Shown one piece after another: positions 17,258-26,307 of a stretch of 64,000 bases of DNA. Source of the DNA: VAZQ01 sp963827585 (GTDB lineage: Bacteria > Pseudomonadota > Alphaproteobacteria > Rhizobiales > Xanthobacteraceae); NCBI GenBank assembly GCA_963827585.1, contig CAWHCK010000059.1:272465-336464 (forward strand), in the 5' to 3' direction. Made by a program: the position numbers and the translations under genes. Position 1 is the first letter of the stretch. Each line of letters starts with the position of its first letter. The notes under the pieces were generated by a model that was given only the letters and a program-made list of their open reading frames with translations, did not search any database and had not been told where the DNA came from.

Positions 17258-18454
17258 GTGGCCGACAAGCGCGCAACAGGAGAGGGGCCACGCATCCTAG
17301 TCGTCGACGACAACGACGACAATCGTTACACGCTCACGCTGCATCTCGATCTCGAGGGCTACACCAACATCGAGACCGCGCAGGACGGCGAGGAGGCGAT
17401 CGCGTGCCTCGAGGCCGCGAGCTTCGACCTCGTGCTGCTCGACGTGATGATGCCGAAGGTCGACGGCTATCAGGTGCTGACATGGATCAAGGACCAGGCA
17501 AGGCTGCGCGATCTCCCCGTGATCATGATCTCGGCGCTCAACGAGATGACCAGCGTGGTTCGCTGTATCGAGCTCGGGGCGGTCGATTATCTGCTCAAGC
17601 CCTTCAATCCGGTGCTGCTGCAGGCACGCTTGGGAGCCACTCTCGAGAAAAAGCGGCTGCGGGATGAAGTCAACGCCCACCTCGCCCGTCTGGAGGAGGA
17701 GATCAAGGCCGCGCGCAAGCTGCAGATGTCGATGGTGCCGCAGTCCTTTCCGACCCCGACCGCGGACTTCCCCATCGACCTATGCGCGAGCATGGAGCCG
17801 GCGCGGGAGGTGGGCGGCGATCTCTACGATTTCTTCACGACCGAGGACGGAACGCTGTGCTTTCTGGTCGGCGACGTCTCGGGAAAAGGCATGCCCGCGG
17901 CCTTGTTCATGGCACGGGCGAAAAGTCTGATCCGCATCATCACCGAGCTGATGCGCCCGCGGAAGGGGGCGGCGCGGCCGGCCGACATCATTGCGCGCGT
18001 GAACCGCGAGCTCTGCCAGGACAACGGCGACATGATGTTCGTCACGCTGTTCTTCGCCATGCTGGTGCCTGCGACCGGCGAGCTGTCCTTCTGCAACGCA
18101 GGGCACAATGCCCCGTATCGGTTCAACGGCGACAGGCTGACCGCAATCGGCGACGGCAAGGGCATCATCCTGGGCGTGCGCCCGGATGCGGCCTACGAGA
18201 CCGGCCGGCTTTCGCTCGCCGTCGGCGAGACCATCTATCTCTTCACCGACGGCGTGACGGAAGCAAACAATGCGGTCGACGAGCTCTTCACCGAGGACCG
18301 TTTGGAAGCCGTCCTGCGCGCTGCCGCCGGCCGGCCGAGCGCCGAGGTCGTCCGCAGCGTCGCCGCAGCCGTGCAGAATTTCGTCGGAAAGGCGTCGCCC
18401 GCCGACGACATCACCATGATGGCCGTGCGCAGGCTTGATCCATCGTCGATGTGA
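17258..18454 (+). CDS. Response regulator with PP2C/SpoIIE-type serine phosphatase output (RsbU-like)
   Basis: An N-terminal receiver (RILVVDDNDDNRYTL, phospho-Asp in LLDVMMPKVDGY, later YLLKPFNP) is joined by a helical coiled linker (LARLEEEIKAARKLQ) to a SpoIIE/PP2C phosphatase. That domain carries EVGGDLYDFF and FLVGDVSGKGMPAAL (metal-binding Asp residues) and ends in DDITMMAV. The role would be phosphorylation-dependent dephosphorylation of the STAS antagonist encoded divergently. I prefer GTG 17258 (398 residues), placed just ahead of the receiver; ATG 17138 is in frame but lacks a near ribosome site and adds an unlikely Pro-rich stretch. The family assignment is firm. Confidence 0.92.
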   Translation: MADKRATGEGPRILVVDDNDDNRYTLTLHLDLEGYTNIETAQDGEEAIACLEAASFDLVLLDVMMPKVDGYQVLTWIKDQARLRDLPVIMISALNEMTSVVRCIELGAVDYLLKPFNPVLLQARLGATLEKKRLRDEVNAHLARLEEEIKAARKLQMSMVPQSFPTPTADFPIDLCASMEPAREVGGDLYDFFTTEDGTLCFLVGDVSGKGMPAALFMARAKSLIRIITELMRPRKGAARPADIIARVNRELCQDNGDMMFVTLFFAMLVPATGELSFCNAGHNAPYRFNGDRLTAIGDGKGIILGVRPDAAYETGRLSLAVGETIYLFTDGVTEANNAVDELFTEDRLEAVLRAAAGRPSAEVVRSVAAAVQNFVGKASPADDITMMAVRRLDPSSM

Positions 18455-18705
18455 ACGCTCGGCTGCTGCGGCGAGGTCGAACCTCGTGCCAGCTCGAAGC
18501 GGTACCGAGGTCGGGCGGAACTGCACCGCCGCTCGATGCAGATTGGAATCGTCGGTTGTGTGAGCTTCTTCACATTCGCGTCCGCCGACCGAGAGTAATT
18601 GAACTCTGCCTCAACGATTTGCCGCTGCGTGAGCGGCAACCTCTCCCCCGTCAACGCGCGGCATGCTTCGAACGAAGCGCGATGCCCGATGCCAGGAGAA
18701 CGACC

Positions 18706-19002
18706 ATGAAGCCGATCAAGCCCGTCGTCGCCACTTTTGCTGCGCTGATTGTGGCGCCCTCGCTGACTTCGGCGGCCGCGCAGACCTATCCCGTGGAATG
18801 CGCCCAGCGCGACGTTCAACTGGTGACGCAGATGGAGCAGTACGGCGAGTCACAAAGCGTCCCAGGAGAAATCCTGTACGAGGCGTTCTTGACCATGGCG
18901 CGCGCCCGCGAGGCCTGCTCCCGGGGCCGCGTGGCAGTCGGGCTCGCGCTCTACGACAGCATTTTCAAGACCTCCCTGGCCGGCCAGGTGCAGCCGCGCT
19001 GA
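18706..19002 (+). CDS. Small exported hypothetical protein
   Basis: A 98-residue protein starting at ATG 18706, behind an excellent AGGAG (18694-18698). The first 25 or so residues form a Sec signal peptide (KPIKPVVATFAALIVAPSL, then AAAQT). The mature part has two Cys (VECAQRD, REACSRGR) that could form a disulphide, and is largely helical. I do not recognise the family. It follows the phosphatase gene by 250 bp; a TTGCCGCT/AGCGGCAA hairpin at 18619-18639 lies between them. Confidence 0.7.
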   Translation: MKPIKPVVATFAALIVAPSLTSAAAQTYPVECAQRDVQLVTQMEQYGESQSVPGEILYEAFLTMARAREACSRGRVAVGLALYDSIFKTSLAGQVQPR

Positions 19003-19134
19003 CACGGCCGCTCGCATGACGAGAGCGCATCCCGATTGGATTCGCAGGCACAGTCGGATCTGCAAGCGCTGGCCGGTCGGCCTCCCGCTGATGCAAACAT
19101 CCACGGACGGTAGTCCGTAAGCCGGAGATCGATC

Positions 19135-19227
19135 ATGAGCATGCTCATCACCGTGCTGGTTGTGACGACCCTCATTGCTGTCCCGCTCCTGACCGAGTCC
19201 GCGGCTGCCGCATCGCAGAACGAGTGA
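19135..19227 (+). CDS. Possible 30-residue exported or membrane peptide
   Basis: ATG 19135 follows GGAG at 8 bp and opens a short frame ending at 19227. The peptide is almost entirely hydrophobic (MSMLITVLVVTTLIAVPLL), then TESAAAASQNE. This looks like a signal peptide with almost no mature part, or a single-span membrane miniprotein. There is no homology evidence; the good ribosome site is the main support. Confidence 0.35.
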   Translation: MSMLITVLVVTTLIAVPLLTESAAAASQNE

Positions 19228-19587
19228 TCTTCGGCGGCAAGAGCGTCGAACTCGGACCCGGATGTGAACGTTCGGTTCCACTGGGGCACACAACTATAAC
19301 GTGAAAGATCGCGGTCGCCCGACGATCCGCATACTCCAAGTTGCAGACCCGCCGGCTCTGGCTCGGCTGATTCAGAACGATTCAGAATCCGTGCCAAGGA
19401 CCCCCACGCGGCTCTCGGGCCACGCTGGCGGGTGTTCGACGCGCGGTGAAAACCGCGTGAAACGGAAAGACGCGATCCGGGCGGGCAAAAGCGGAAGTTT
19501 GCGAACCCGGAACCCGGACGCGAAGGCGCCTTGCCCTCGACCGGCCCAAGCCGGAGAGGCCCCCGAGGGAGGGGATAAGGTGATCGA
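19228..19587 (+). other. Non-coding stretch upstream of the binding-protein gene
   Basis: No convincing gene. GATTCAGAACGATTCAGAATC at 19369-19389 contains the 15-mer also present at 17020. The end of the stretch reads GATAAGGTGATCGAGTGA, nearly the same as the last codons of the binding-protein gene that follows (GACGAGGTGATCGAATGA), and may be the remnant 3' end of a lost tandem copy. Confidence 0.35.
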
Positions 19588-20577
19588 GTGAGGCGGCGCG
19601 AGTTCATGGGCCTTCTTGGTGGCGCGGCGGTGTGGCCGCTCGCTTCCGTGCGCGCGCAGCAGCCCGCCGGCCGGGTGCGGCGGATCGGCCTGCTGCTCGG
19701 CAGCGCCGCGACCGATCCGCAGGCGCAGCTCAATGTCGCCGCCTTCACCAAGGCGCTCGAGGAGCTCGGCTGGAAGGACAATGTCCGCATCGACATTCGC
19801 TGGGCCGCGGCCCAAAGCGCGGGCGCGCAGGCATCGGCAAGGGAGCTCGTCGATCTGGCGTCCGACGTGATCGTGGTGGGAGGCGGCGGGACCACGATGG
19901 CCGTCAGCGATCAAACCCGCACGACACCGATCGTATTCGTGGGATTCACCGATCCGGTGGCCGGCGGTTTCGTCGAAAGCCTGGCGCGGCCCGGTCGCAA
20001 CATGACCGGCTTCACCAGCATCGAATTTTCGGTCGGCGGCAAATGGCTGGAGATTCTCAAGGGCATTGCCCCGGGGATCGCGCGCGTGACCGCCATCTAC
20101 AATCCCGAGACGGCGCCTTACGGTGCGCAATTCCTGCGCTGGAACAAGTCCGTTGCATCCGCGCTCGACATCGATCTGGTCGCCGGCCCGACCCGGGATG
20201 AAGCCGATATCAAAGCCGCCATCGCGGCGCTCGGTCGCGAGCCCGGGGGCGGCCTGATGGTGCTGCCGGACGCCTTCAGCAGCATCCACAGGCATCTGAT
20301 CGTGGCGCTGGCGGCCGAACGGCGCCTGCCCGCGATCTATCCGGGGCGGGCCTACCCGATGGCGGGCGGCCTGCTATCTTACGGCGTCGAACTGCCCTAT
20401 TTGTTTCGCCAGGCGGCGTCCTACGTGGATCGCATCTTGCGCGGTGCCCGCGCCGGCGAGCTGCCGGTCCAGGCGCCGACCAAGTTCGAGCTGGTGATCA
20501 ACCTGAAAGCCGCCAAGTCGCTCGGCGTCGATATCCCTTCCGCCCTGCTCGCCACCGCCGACGAGGTGATCGAATGA
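19588..20577 (+). CDS. ABC transporter substrate-binding protein (ABC_sub_bind / TrpX-like)
   Basis: A 329-residue periplasmic binding protein starting at GTG 19588 with a Tat-like signal RRREFMGLLGGAAVWPLA and cleavage near VRAQQ. Family landmarks are RIGLLLGSAATDPQAQ, VGFTDPVAGGFVESLARPG, NMTGF and the C-terminal KFELVINLKAAKSLGVDIP. These proteins bind small organic ligands for ABC importers, but no ABC permease or ATPase is adjacent. Instead its stop overlaps the start of a hybrid histidine kinase (ATGA), so this receptor is more likely co-produced with the sensor, possibly presenting the ligand to it. That role is inference. Confidence 0.9.
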   Translation: MRRREFMGLLGGAAVWPLASVRAQQPAGRVRRIGLLLGSAATDPQAQLNVAAFTKALEELGWKDNVRIDIRWAAAQSAGAQASARELVDLASDVIVVGGGGTTMAVSDQTRTTPIVFVGFTDPVAGGFVESLARPGRNMTGFTSIEFSVGGKWLEILKGIAPGIARVTAIYNPETAPYGAQFLRWNKSVASALDIDLVAGPTRDEADIKAAIAALGREPGGGLMVLPDAFSSIHRHLIVALAAERRLPAIYPGRAYPMAGGLLSYGVELPYLFRQAASYVDRILRGARAGELPVQAPTKFELVINLKAAKSLGVDIPSALLATADEVIE

Positions 20578-23500
20578 GGCGGGACCGCATCCTGGCCCGG
20601 GCCACGACCTTTGCCGGCTTTGCTACAGTGGTGGGGATGAGGATTCGCGATCTGGTCAAGCGCTTTGCCCCGAAGCGTCCGGCGCAGCCCGGCGACGGCG
20701 CGCAGCATCAGGCGCCGGTCGAAGCTCACGTTCCGAAAACCCGCCGGCGCCTGTTCACCAAATACGTCGCGCTGTTCGTTGCGGTCGTCTGTGTCGCGTT
20801 GCTCTCGAACGGCATTTTCGACGTCTACTTCTACTATCAGGAGCACAAGGCGTCGCTGATCCGCATCCAGCGCGAACAGGCGGAAGCCGCCGCCGCCAAG
20901 ATCGGCCAGTTCATCAAGGAGATCGAGAGCCAACTCGGCTGGACGACACAATTGCCGTGGTCGGCGGGCTCGATCGAGCAGCGCCGCTTCGACGCGTTGC
21001 GGCTGTTGCGTCAGGTGCCCGCCATTACCGAGCTGGCGCAGCTCGACGCCAGCGGCAAGGAGCGGCTGCGAGTCTCGCGGCTGGCCATGGACGTGGTCGG
21101 CGGCGGCACCGATTTCTCCAACGATCCGAAGTTCACGGAAGCGGTGGCGCGCAAGGTCTATTACGGGCCGGTCTATTTCCGCCGCGAATCGGAGCCCTAC
21201 ATGACCCTCGCCATTGCCGGCACCCGGCGCGATGCCGGCGTGAGCGTGGCCGAGGTGAACCTCAAGCTGATCTGGGACGTGGTCTCCCAGATCAAGGTCG
21301 GCGAGCGCGGCCACGCCTACGTGGTCGACGCGCAGGGACGGCTGATCGCGCATCCCGACATCAGCCTGGTGCTGCGCAACACCGACATGTCGAAGCTGGC
21401 GCAAGTGCGTGCGGCACGCAGCGGCGACGCCGAGCCGGTGCAGGAGGCGCAAGACATCGAAGCGCACAAGGTGCTCACGGCCTCGGCGCCGGTGGCGCCG
21501 CTGGGCTGGCTGGTGTTCGTCGAGCTGCCGGCCGAGGAAGCGTATGCGCCGCTGCGTGCGGCCTTGGAGCGCCTGGGGCTGGTGCTGCTGGCGGCGCTCG
21601 GCTTCGCCGTGCTGGCCGGGATGTTCCTCGCCGGGCGCATGGTCGGTCCGATCCAGGCGCTGCGGACCGGCGCCGCGCGCATCGGCAGCGGCGATCTCAG
21701 CCAGCGCATCGCCGTCAAGACCGGCGACGAATTGGAGGTGCTCGCCGACCAGTTCAACGACATGGCGGGACGGCTGCAGGAATCCTATGCGGGACTGGAG
21801 CAGAAGGTCGAGCTGCGCACGCGCGAGCTGAGCGAGTCGCTGGCGCAGCAGACCGCGACCGCCGACGTGCTCAAGGTCATCAGCCGATCCACGTTCGACC
21901 TCAATTCGGTGCTTCAGACCCTCGTCGAATCCGCTGCGCGGCTTTGCGAGGCCGACAAGGCCACGATCACTCGGCAAAGGGATGGTGTCTTCTATCGCGC
22001 CGAGGCCTACGGCTTCTCGCCTGAATTCACCGAGTATGTGAAAGGTCTTCCCGTGGAGCCGAAACGAGGGACGCTCAGCGGGCGTGTCCTGCTCGAAGGC
22101 AAGGTCGTTCATATCCCCGACGTTCTGGTCGATAGCGAGTACACTTGGACGGAGGCGCAGAAATTGGGCGGCTTTCGTACCATGCTCGGCGTTCCACTTC
22201 TGCGCGAGGGTACGCCGATCGGCGTTTTGGCATTGACGCGCGGTGAGGTCCGGCCGTTCACCGAGAAACAAATCGAACTGGTGACAACCTTTGCCGATCA
22301 GGCCGTCATTGCGATCGAGAACGTCCGGCTGTTCGACGACGTGCAGGCGCGCACCCGCGAGCTTGGGCAGTCGGTGGAGGAATTGCGCGCACTTGGCGAG
22401 GTGACGCGGGCCGTCAACTCCACCCTCGAGCTGCAGACCGTGCTGTCGACCATCGTTGCCAAGGCGGTTCAACTCTCCAATACCGAAGCCGGTTCGATCT
22501 ACGTGGCGGACCCCGGAACGGACGAGTTTCATCAGCGCGCGACGCACGGCATGAGCGACGAGCTCATCGCCGAGCTCAACCGCCAGGACATCGGCATCGG
22601 CGAGAAAACCATCGCGGACGCGGCGGAGCATCGCGCGCCCGTGCAGTTTTCCGATTTGAGGGAGCAGGGGCCGTCGGCCACTCGGGACATTCTGCTGCGG
22701 GCCGGCTTCCGCGCGCTTCTCGTGGTGCCGCTGCTGGGTACGGAGGGCATCATCGGCGTGCTGGTGGTGCGGCGCAAGGCGCCCGGCGCGTTTCCCAAGC
22801 ACACGGTCGACCTGCTGCAGACGTTCGCGGCGCAATCCGTGCTGGCGATCCAGAACGCGAACCTGTTCAAGGAAGTGGAGGAAAAAGGCCACCAGTTGGC
22901 AATGGCGAGCCAGCACAAGTCGCAATTCCTCGCCAATATGAGCCACGAGCTGCGCACGCCCCTCAACGCCATCATCGGGCTCACCGAGATGATGTCCACC
23001 AATGCGGCACGCTTCGGGACCGAAAAAGCGGCGGAACCGCTGCGCCGCGTGCATCGCGCCGGCACCCATCTCCTGGGCCTCATCAACCAGGTGCTCGACC
23101 TTTCGAAGATCGAGGCCGGCAAGCTCGAGCTCAGTCCGGAATCGGTGAGTTTGGCCCCGCTGATCGACGAAGTGATCGGCACCGCGCGGCAATTGGCGGA
23201 GCAGAACAAGAACCGCCTTGTGGTCGAAGGCCAGGAAGGCCTCGGGTCGCTAACGGTCGATCCCATGCGGCTGCGGCAGATCCTGCTCAACCTATTGAGC
23301 AATGCGTGCAAGTTCACCAAGCAGGGCTTGGTAACCTTGCGCCTGCGAAAGGTGGTCGACGGAGGCAACTGGATCGAGTTCGCCGTCGCCGATACCGGCA
23401 TCGGCATGACCGCCGAGCAGCAGGCGAAGCTGTTCGAGGATTTCACCCAGGCCGATTCCTCGACCGCGCGGCGCTACGGGGGAACCGGCCTCGGGCTTGC

Positions 23501-24410
23501 CATCACGCGCAAGCTCACGCGCATGATGGGGGGCGACGTGACGGTGGCGAGCGAGCCGGGCAAGGGCTCGGTCTTCACCGTCCGCCTGCCGGGCGCTGCC
23601 GATTCCATGCCGAGCGGCTCGACCGAGGCGCTGCGAGTTCCGGCTGGCGATGCCGTGCTCGTCGTCGACGACGATGCCACCGCGCGCGAGCTCATTGCCG
23701 ATCAGCTCAGGGCCGAAGGCTTTTCCGTCGTCACCGCAGCTGGTGGTTTGGAGGGATTGCGGCGCGCCAAGGAATTGCGGCCGATCGCCATTACCCTCGA
23801 CGTGATGATGCCCGACCTCGACGGGTGGTCGGTCTTGGCCGCGCTGCGGCAGGATGCCGAGCTCGCGGAGATCCCGGTCATCATGGTGACGATCCTGGAC
23901 GAGCCGCGGCGCGCCGTCGCACTGGGTGCGGCCGGTTATCTCAGCAAGCCGGTCGACCGCGAGCGGCTCCGCCGCCTGGTCGGGCGCTTTCGCTCCCCGG
24001 CGCGGCCGACACGGATCCTGCTGGTCGAGGACGACGACAGCCAGCGCGGTCGCATCCGCAGCTGGCTCGCCGGCCGGCAGTGGATCGTGCAAGAGGCCGC
24101 GAACGGGCGAGAGGCGCTGGCCCGCATGCGCGAGACCAGGCCGGACATGATCTTGCTCGATCTCATGATGCCTGAAATGGACGGCTTCGCGGTCGTCGCC
24201 GCCCTGCAAGAGGAGCCGGCTTGGCGGGAGATCCCCGTCATCGTGATCACCGCGCGGGATCTCGATGCAACGGACCGCGAACGGCTCAATTCCGGCGTGC
24301 AATCCGTGTTGGTCAAGGACATGTTTCGGCCGGATGAACTGGTCACACGCATCCGCCGGCTTGTGCGCATGAAAGCTGACATCAACACCGGGATGGAAGC
24401 AGCGTCGTGA
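20574..24410 (+). CDS. Membrane hybrid histidine kinase: Cache-HAMP-GAF-GAF-HisKA-HATPase-REC-REC
   Basis: A 1278-residue sensor kinase. A first membrane span at about residues 60-88, a periplasmic Cache-like domain (YYGPVYFRRESEPYMTLAI, RGHAYVVDAQGRLIAHPD) and a second span at about 333-355 are followed by HAMP. Two GAF domains follow (about 440-600 and 620-775). HisKA has the phospho-His in SHELRTPLNAI (His 791). HATPase_c has NLLSNACKF and DTGIGM. Two receivers follow, with phospho-Asp at residues 1076 (TLDVMMPDLDGW) and 1196 (LLDLMMPEMDGF). ATG 20574 overlaps the stop of the binding-protein gene; ATG 20637 is an alternative. Its stop overlaps the GTG of the receiver gene downstream. A phosphorelay from the kinase through two internal receivers to the separate CheY-like protein is likely; no phosphotransfer (Hpt) domain is seen. 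Confidence 0.94.
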   Translation: MRRDRILARATTFAGFATVVGMRIRDLVKRFAPKRPAQPGDGAQHQAPVEAHVPKTRRRLFTKYVALFVAVVCVALLSNGIFDVYFYYQEHKASLIRIQREQAEAAAAKIGQFIKEIESQLGWTTQLPWSAGSIEQRRFDALRLLRQVPAITELAQLDASGKERLRVSRLAMDVVGGGTDFSNDPKFTEAVARKVYYGPVYFRRESEPYMTLAIAGTRRDAGVSVAEVNLKLIWDVVSQIKVGERGHAYVVDAQGRLIAHPDISLVLRNTDMSKLAQVRAARSGDAEPVQEAQDIEAHKVLTASAPVAPLGWLVFVELPAEEAYAPLRAALERLGLVLLAALGFAVLAGMFLAGRMVGPIQALRTGAARIGSGDLSQRIAVKTGDELEVLADQFNDMAGRLQESYAGLEQKVELRTRELSESLAQQTATADVLKVISRSTFDLNSVLQTLVESAARLCEADKATITRQRDGVFYRAEAYGFSPEFTEYVKGLPVEPKRGTLSGRVLLEGKVVHIPDVLVDSEYTWTEAQKLGGFRTMLGVPLLREGTPIGVLALTRGEVRPFTEKQIELVTTFADQAVIAIENVRLFDDVQARTRELGQSVEELRALGEVTRAVNSTLELQTVLSTIVAKAVQLSNTEAGSIYVADPGTDEFHQRATHGMSDELIAELNRQDIGIGEKTIADAAEHRAPVQFSDLREQGPSATRDILLRAGFRALLVVPLLGTEGIIGVLVVRRKAPGAFPKHTVDLLQTFAAQSVLAIQNANLFKEVEEKGHQLAMASQHKSQFLANMSHELRTPLNAIIGLTEMMSTNAARFGTEKAAEPLRRVHRAGTHLLGLINQVLDLSKIEAGKLELSPESVSLAPLIDEVIGTARQLAEQNKNRLVVEGQEGLGSLTVDPMRLRQILLNLLSNACKFTKQGLVTLRLRKVVDGGNWIEFAVADTGIGMTAEQQAKLFEDFTQADSSTARRYGGTGLGLAITRKLTRMMGGDVTVASEPGKGSVFTVRLPGAADSMPSGSTEALRVPAGDAVLVVDDDATARELIADQLRAEGFSVVTAAGGLEGLRRAKELRPIAITLDVMMPDLDGWSVLAALRQDAELAEIPVIMVTILDEPRRAVALGAAGYLSKPVDRERLRRLVGRFRSPARPTRILLVEDDDSQRGRIRSWLAGRQWIVQEAANGREALARMRETRPDMILLDLMMPEMDGFAVVAALQEEPAWREIPVIVITARDLDATDRERLNSGVQSVLVKDMFRPDELVTRIRRLVRMKADINTGMEAAS

Positions 24411-24781
24411 TCAAGGTGCTTTACATCGAAGACAACGATGACAACATCTATATGCTCAAGATGCGGCTCGAGCTGCTCGGCGAGTTCGAGGTTCTGACGG
24501 CGGAGGACGGCGAGAAGGGTTGCGAGATGGCCGCTGCCGAGCAGCCGGATGTCATCCTGATGGACCTTGAAATGCCCGTCATCGACGGCTGGGAGGCCAC
24601 CCGCCGGCTCAAGAGCAATCCGCAAACCTGCTGCATCCCGGTCATCGCGCTGTCCGCCCATGCGCTGGCCGGCGCCCGCGAGCAGGCGCTCGCCGCGGGC
24701 TGCGACGAGTTCGACACCAAGCCGATCGAATTCGACCGTCTGGTTCGGACCCTGCGGCGAATTCTGGCCGGCCGGGCGTGA
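24407..24781 (+). CDS. Single-domain response regulator (CheY/DivK-like)
   Basis: A 124-residue stand-alone receiver: acidic pocket KVLYIEDNDDNIYML, phospho-Asp in ILMDLEMPVIDGW, switch Ser/Thr in IALSAHALAGA, and Lys in FDTKPIEF. There is no output domain. It starts at GTG 24407, overlapping the kinase stop (GTGA), so it is coupled to the hybrid kinase and is its likely phosphoacceptor. A family A repeat lies 17 bp after the stop and may act as the 3' end structure. Confidence 0.93.
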   Translation: MIKVLYIEDNDDNIYMLKMRLELLGEFEVLTAEDGEKGCEMAAAEQPDVILMDLEMPVIDGWEATRRLKSNPQTCCIPVIALSAHALAGAREQALAAGCDEFDTKPIEFDRLVRTLRRILAGRA

Positions 24782-24798
24782 CGCGCGGACGAGGCGGC

Positions 24799-24900
24799 TA
24801 GAGCGTGATTGCTTTAGGTTAGTCGCAATCACGCTCTAGCTTTTTGTTTGAGCATGATCTTCTCGGAAAACCGGTACCCACTTTTCCGGATCATGCTCTA
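24799..24900 (+). repeat. Palindromic repeat, family A (complete)
   Basis: Complete copy bounded by TAGAGC..GCTCTA, with the same two palindromes and linker as at 13941, apart from a one-base deletion in GGTTAGTCGC and a C for T in TCTTCTCGG. It lies between the convergent receiver and MetE-like genes. Confidence 0.92.
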
Positions 24901-24911
24901 AAGCGGTTGCA

Positions 24912-26057
24912 TCAGCTACGCCAGAGCTCCCGGCTCGCGAGCCGGGCGCCTTCCACCAGACTATCGAACTTCGCCCACATGACGGAGGGGTGGACGCGCT
25001 GGATCCCCTCCGTTTGGGCGAAGCCGCAATCGGTGCCGGCAATCACGTTCTCGCGCCCGACCAGGCGTGCAAATGTGACGATGCGGTCGGCCACCAGGCG
25101 CGGATGCTCGACGGTGATCGTGTGATGCGTCACCACGCCGGGAATCAGGATCTTTCCCTCCGGCAGCTTTGCCTTTTCCCACACGCGCCACTCGTGCTCG
25201 TGGCGGACATTGGCGGCTTCGATCGAATAGGCTCCGGCGCGAACCTTGAGGATCAGGTCCACGATATCTTCGAGCGCTGCGTCGGCCACGTGCGGGACGT
25301 GCCAGCTCCCGAAACAGACGTGATAGCGGATGCGATCTTCCGGAATACCGCTCAGGGCATGATTGAGCGCGTCGATCCGCAGCTCGGCCCATTCGCGATA
25401 ACGGCGCGGGCTCTCCTGCACGAGCGCATCGTACATGTTGGCGAGCACGGCGTCGTCGACCTGGAGGACGAGGCCGGCATCGGCGATGGCGAGGTATTCC
25501 TCCCGCAGCGCATTCGCGATCGCGAACACGTAGTCGCGTTCGTTCGGGTAGTACTCATTGGCGGCGTCGTAACCGACGCTCGCCGGCGCAACGGCGGTCA
25601 GGAAGGCCTCTTCCACGCTCGCGGATTCGACCGCGGACTTTAGGTTCGCAACGTCGCGCGCAATGCTCTTGCGATCCCGGTAGGCGATCGGGCCGACACA
25701 GGCGTGGCCCGGCGTGCCGGTCACGCCGCGCGGGAATTCCTTGGCCATGAACTCGGCGAACCTGACGCGATCCCGGCCCAGCCAGACCGCCGGATACATT
25801 TGATCGGGACGCTCCTCGAAGCCGCTAAATCGCCCGAGGGCATAGTTGGCCCAGCTCGATTTTCCAAACTCCCCGTCGTTGACGATGTCGATCCCGACCT
25901 TGGCCTGCGCTTGCACGACCTCGGCCACGGACGTCTCGAGGTGGTCCTCGTATCGCTGCGGGTCATGTGTTGCTTGTGCAGAGAGCTCGAGCAGCGCTTG
26001 CGGACGGACGAGGCTGCCGACATGGGTGGTGAGGATTCGATCTTCGCTTCGCTTCAT
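24912..26057 (-). CDS. Cobalamin-independent methionine synthase C-terminal-like protein
   Basis: A 381-residue protein of the MetE C-terminal / epoxyalkane:CoM transferase-like family, a TIM barrel that uses zinc to activate a thiol. Landmarks are ILTTHVGSLVRP at the start, VGIDIVNDGEFGKSSW, HVCFGSWHVPH and GTDCGFAQTEG, the last two holding the His/Cys zinc ligands. ATG 26057 places the conserved TTHVGSLVRP about 10 residues in. It lacks the N-terminal half of true MetE, so it is unlikely to make methionine from folate alone; the real methyl or alkyl donor is unknown. A paralogue lies divergently at 26308. Confidence 0.9.
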   Translation of the reverse strand: MKRSEDRILTTHVGSLVRPQALLELSAQATHDPQRYEDHLETSVAEVVQAQAKVGIDIVNDGEFGKSSWANYALGRFSGFEERPDQMYPAVWLGRDRVRFAEFMAKEFPRGVTGTPGHACVGPIAYRDRKSIARDVANLKSAVESASVEEAFLTAVAPASVGYDAANEYYPNERDYVFAIANALREEYLAIADAGLVLQVDDAVLANMYDALVQESPRRYREWAELRIDALNHALSGIPEDRIRYHVCFGSWHVPHVADAALEDIVDLILKVRAGAYSIEAANVRHEHEWRVWEKAKLPEGKILIPGVVTHHTITVEHPRLVADRIVTFARLVGRENVIAGTDCGFAQTEGIQRVHPSVMWAKFDSLVEGARLASRELWRS

Positions 26058-26307
26058 GTGCCACCAACGCTTCTTGCATGCGAGAGGATATCGGTTGCCG
26101 CGCAGCACCGTGCCCGTAGCAAGCCATCGACTGTTTGGCAGCCGGATGGAATGGAGTCCAGCCACGCGCCGGCAAGGTCTCCGGCGCCATGTCGTGGATG
26201 TTGAACGGGATGAACATCGATGGGGTCCCGCCCACGCCATTGCGTGACGGCTTTGCGCCAGGCGCTTCGATGTTGCAGACTGATGGGCGATGCTGCAGGA
26301 GGCAGAC

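Noticed and set aside
20421..23192. Long minus-strand frame opposite the hybrid kinase
   Set aside because: Shadow of the kinase gene; no domain motif and the composition is rich in His, Arg and Gln.
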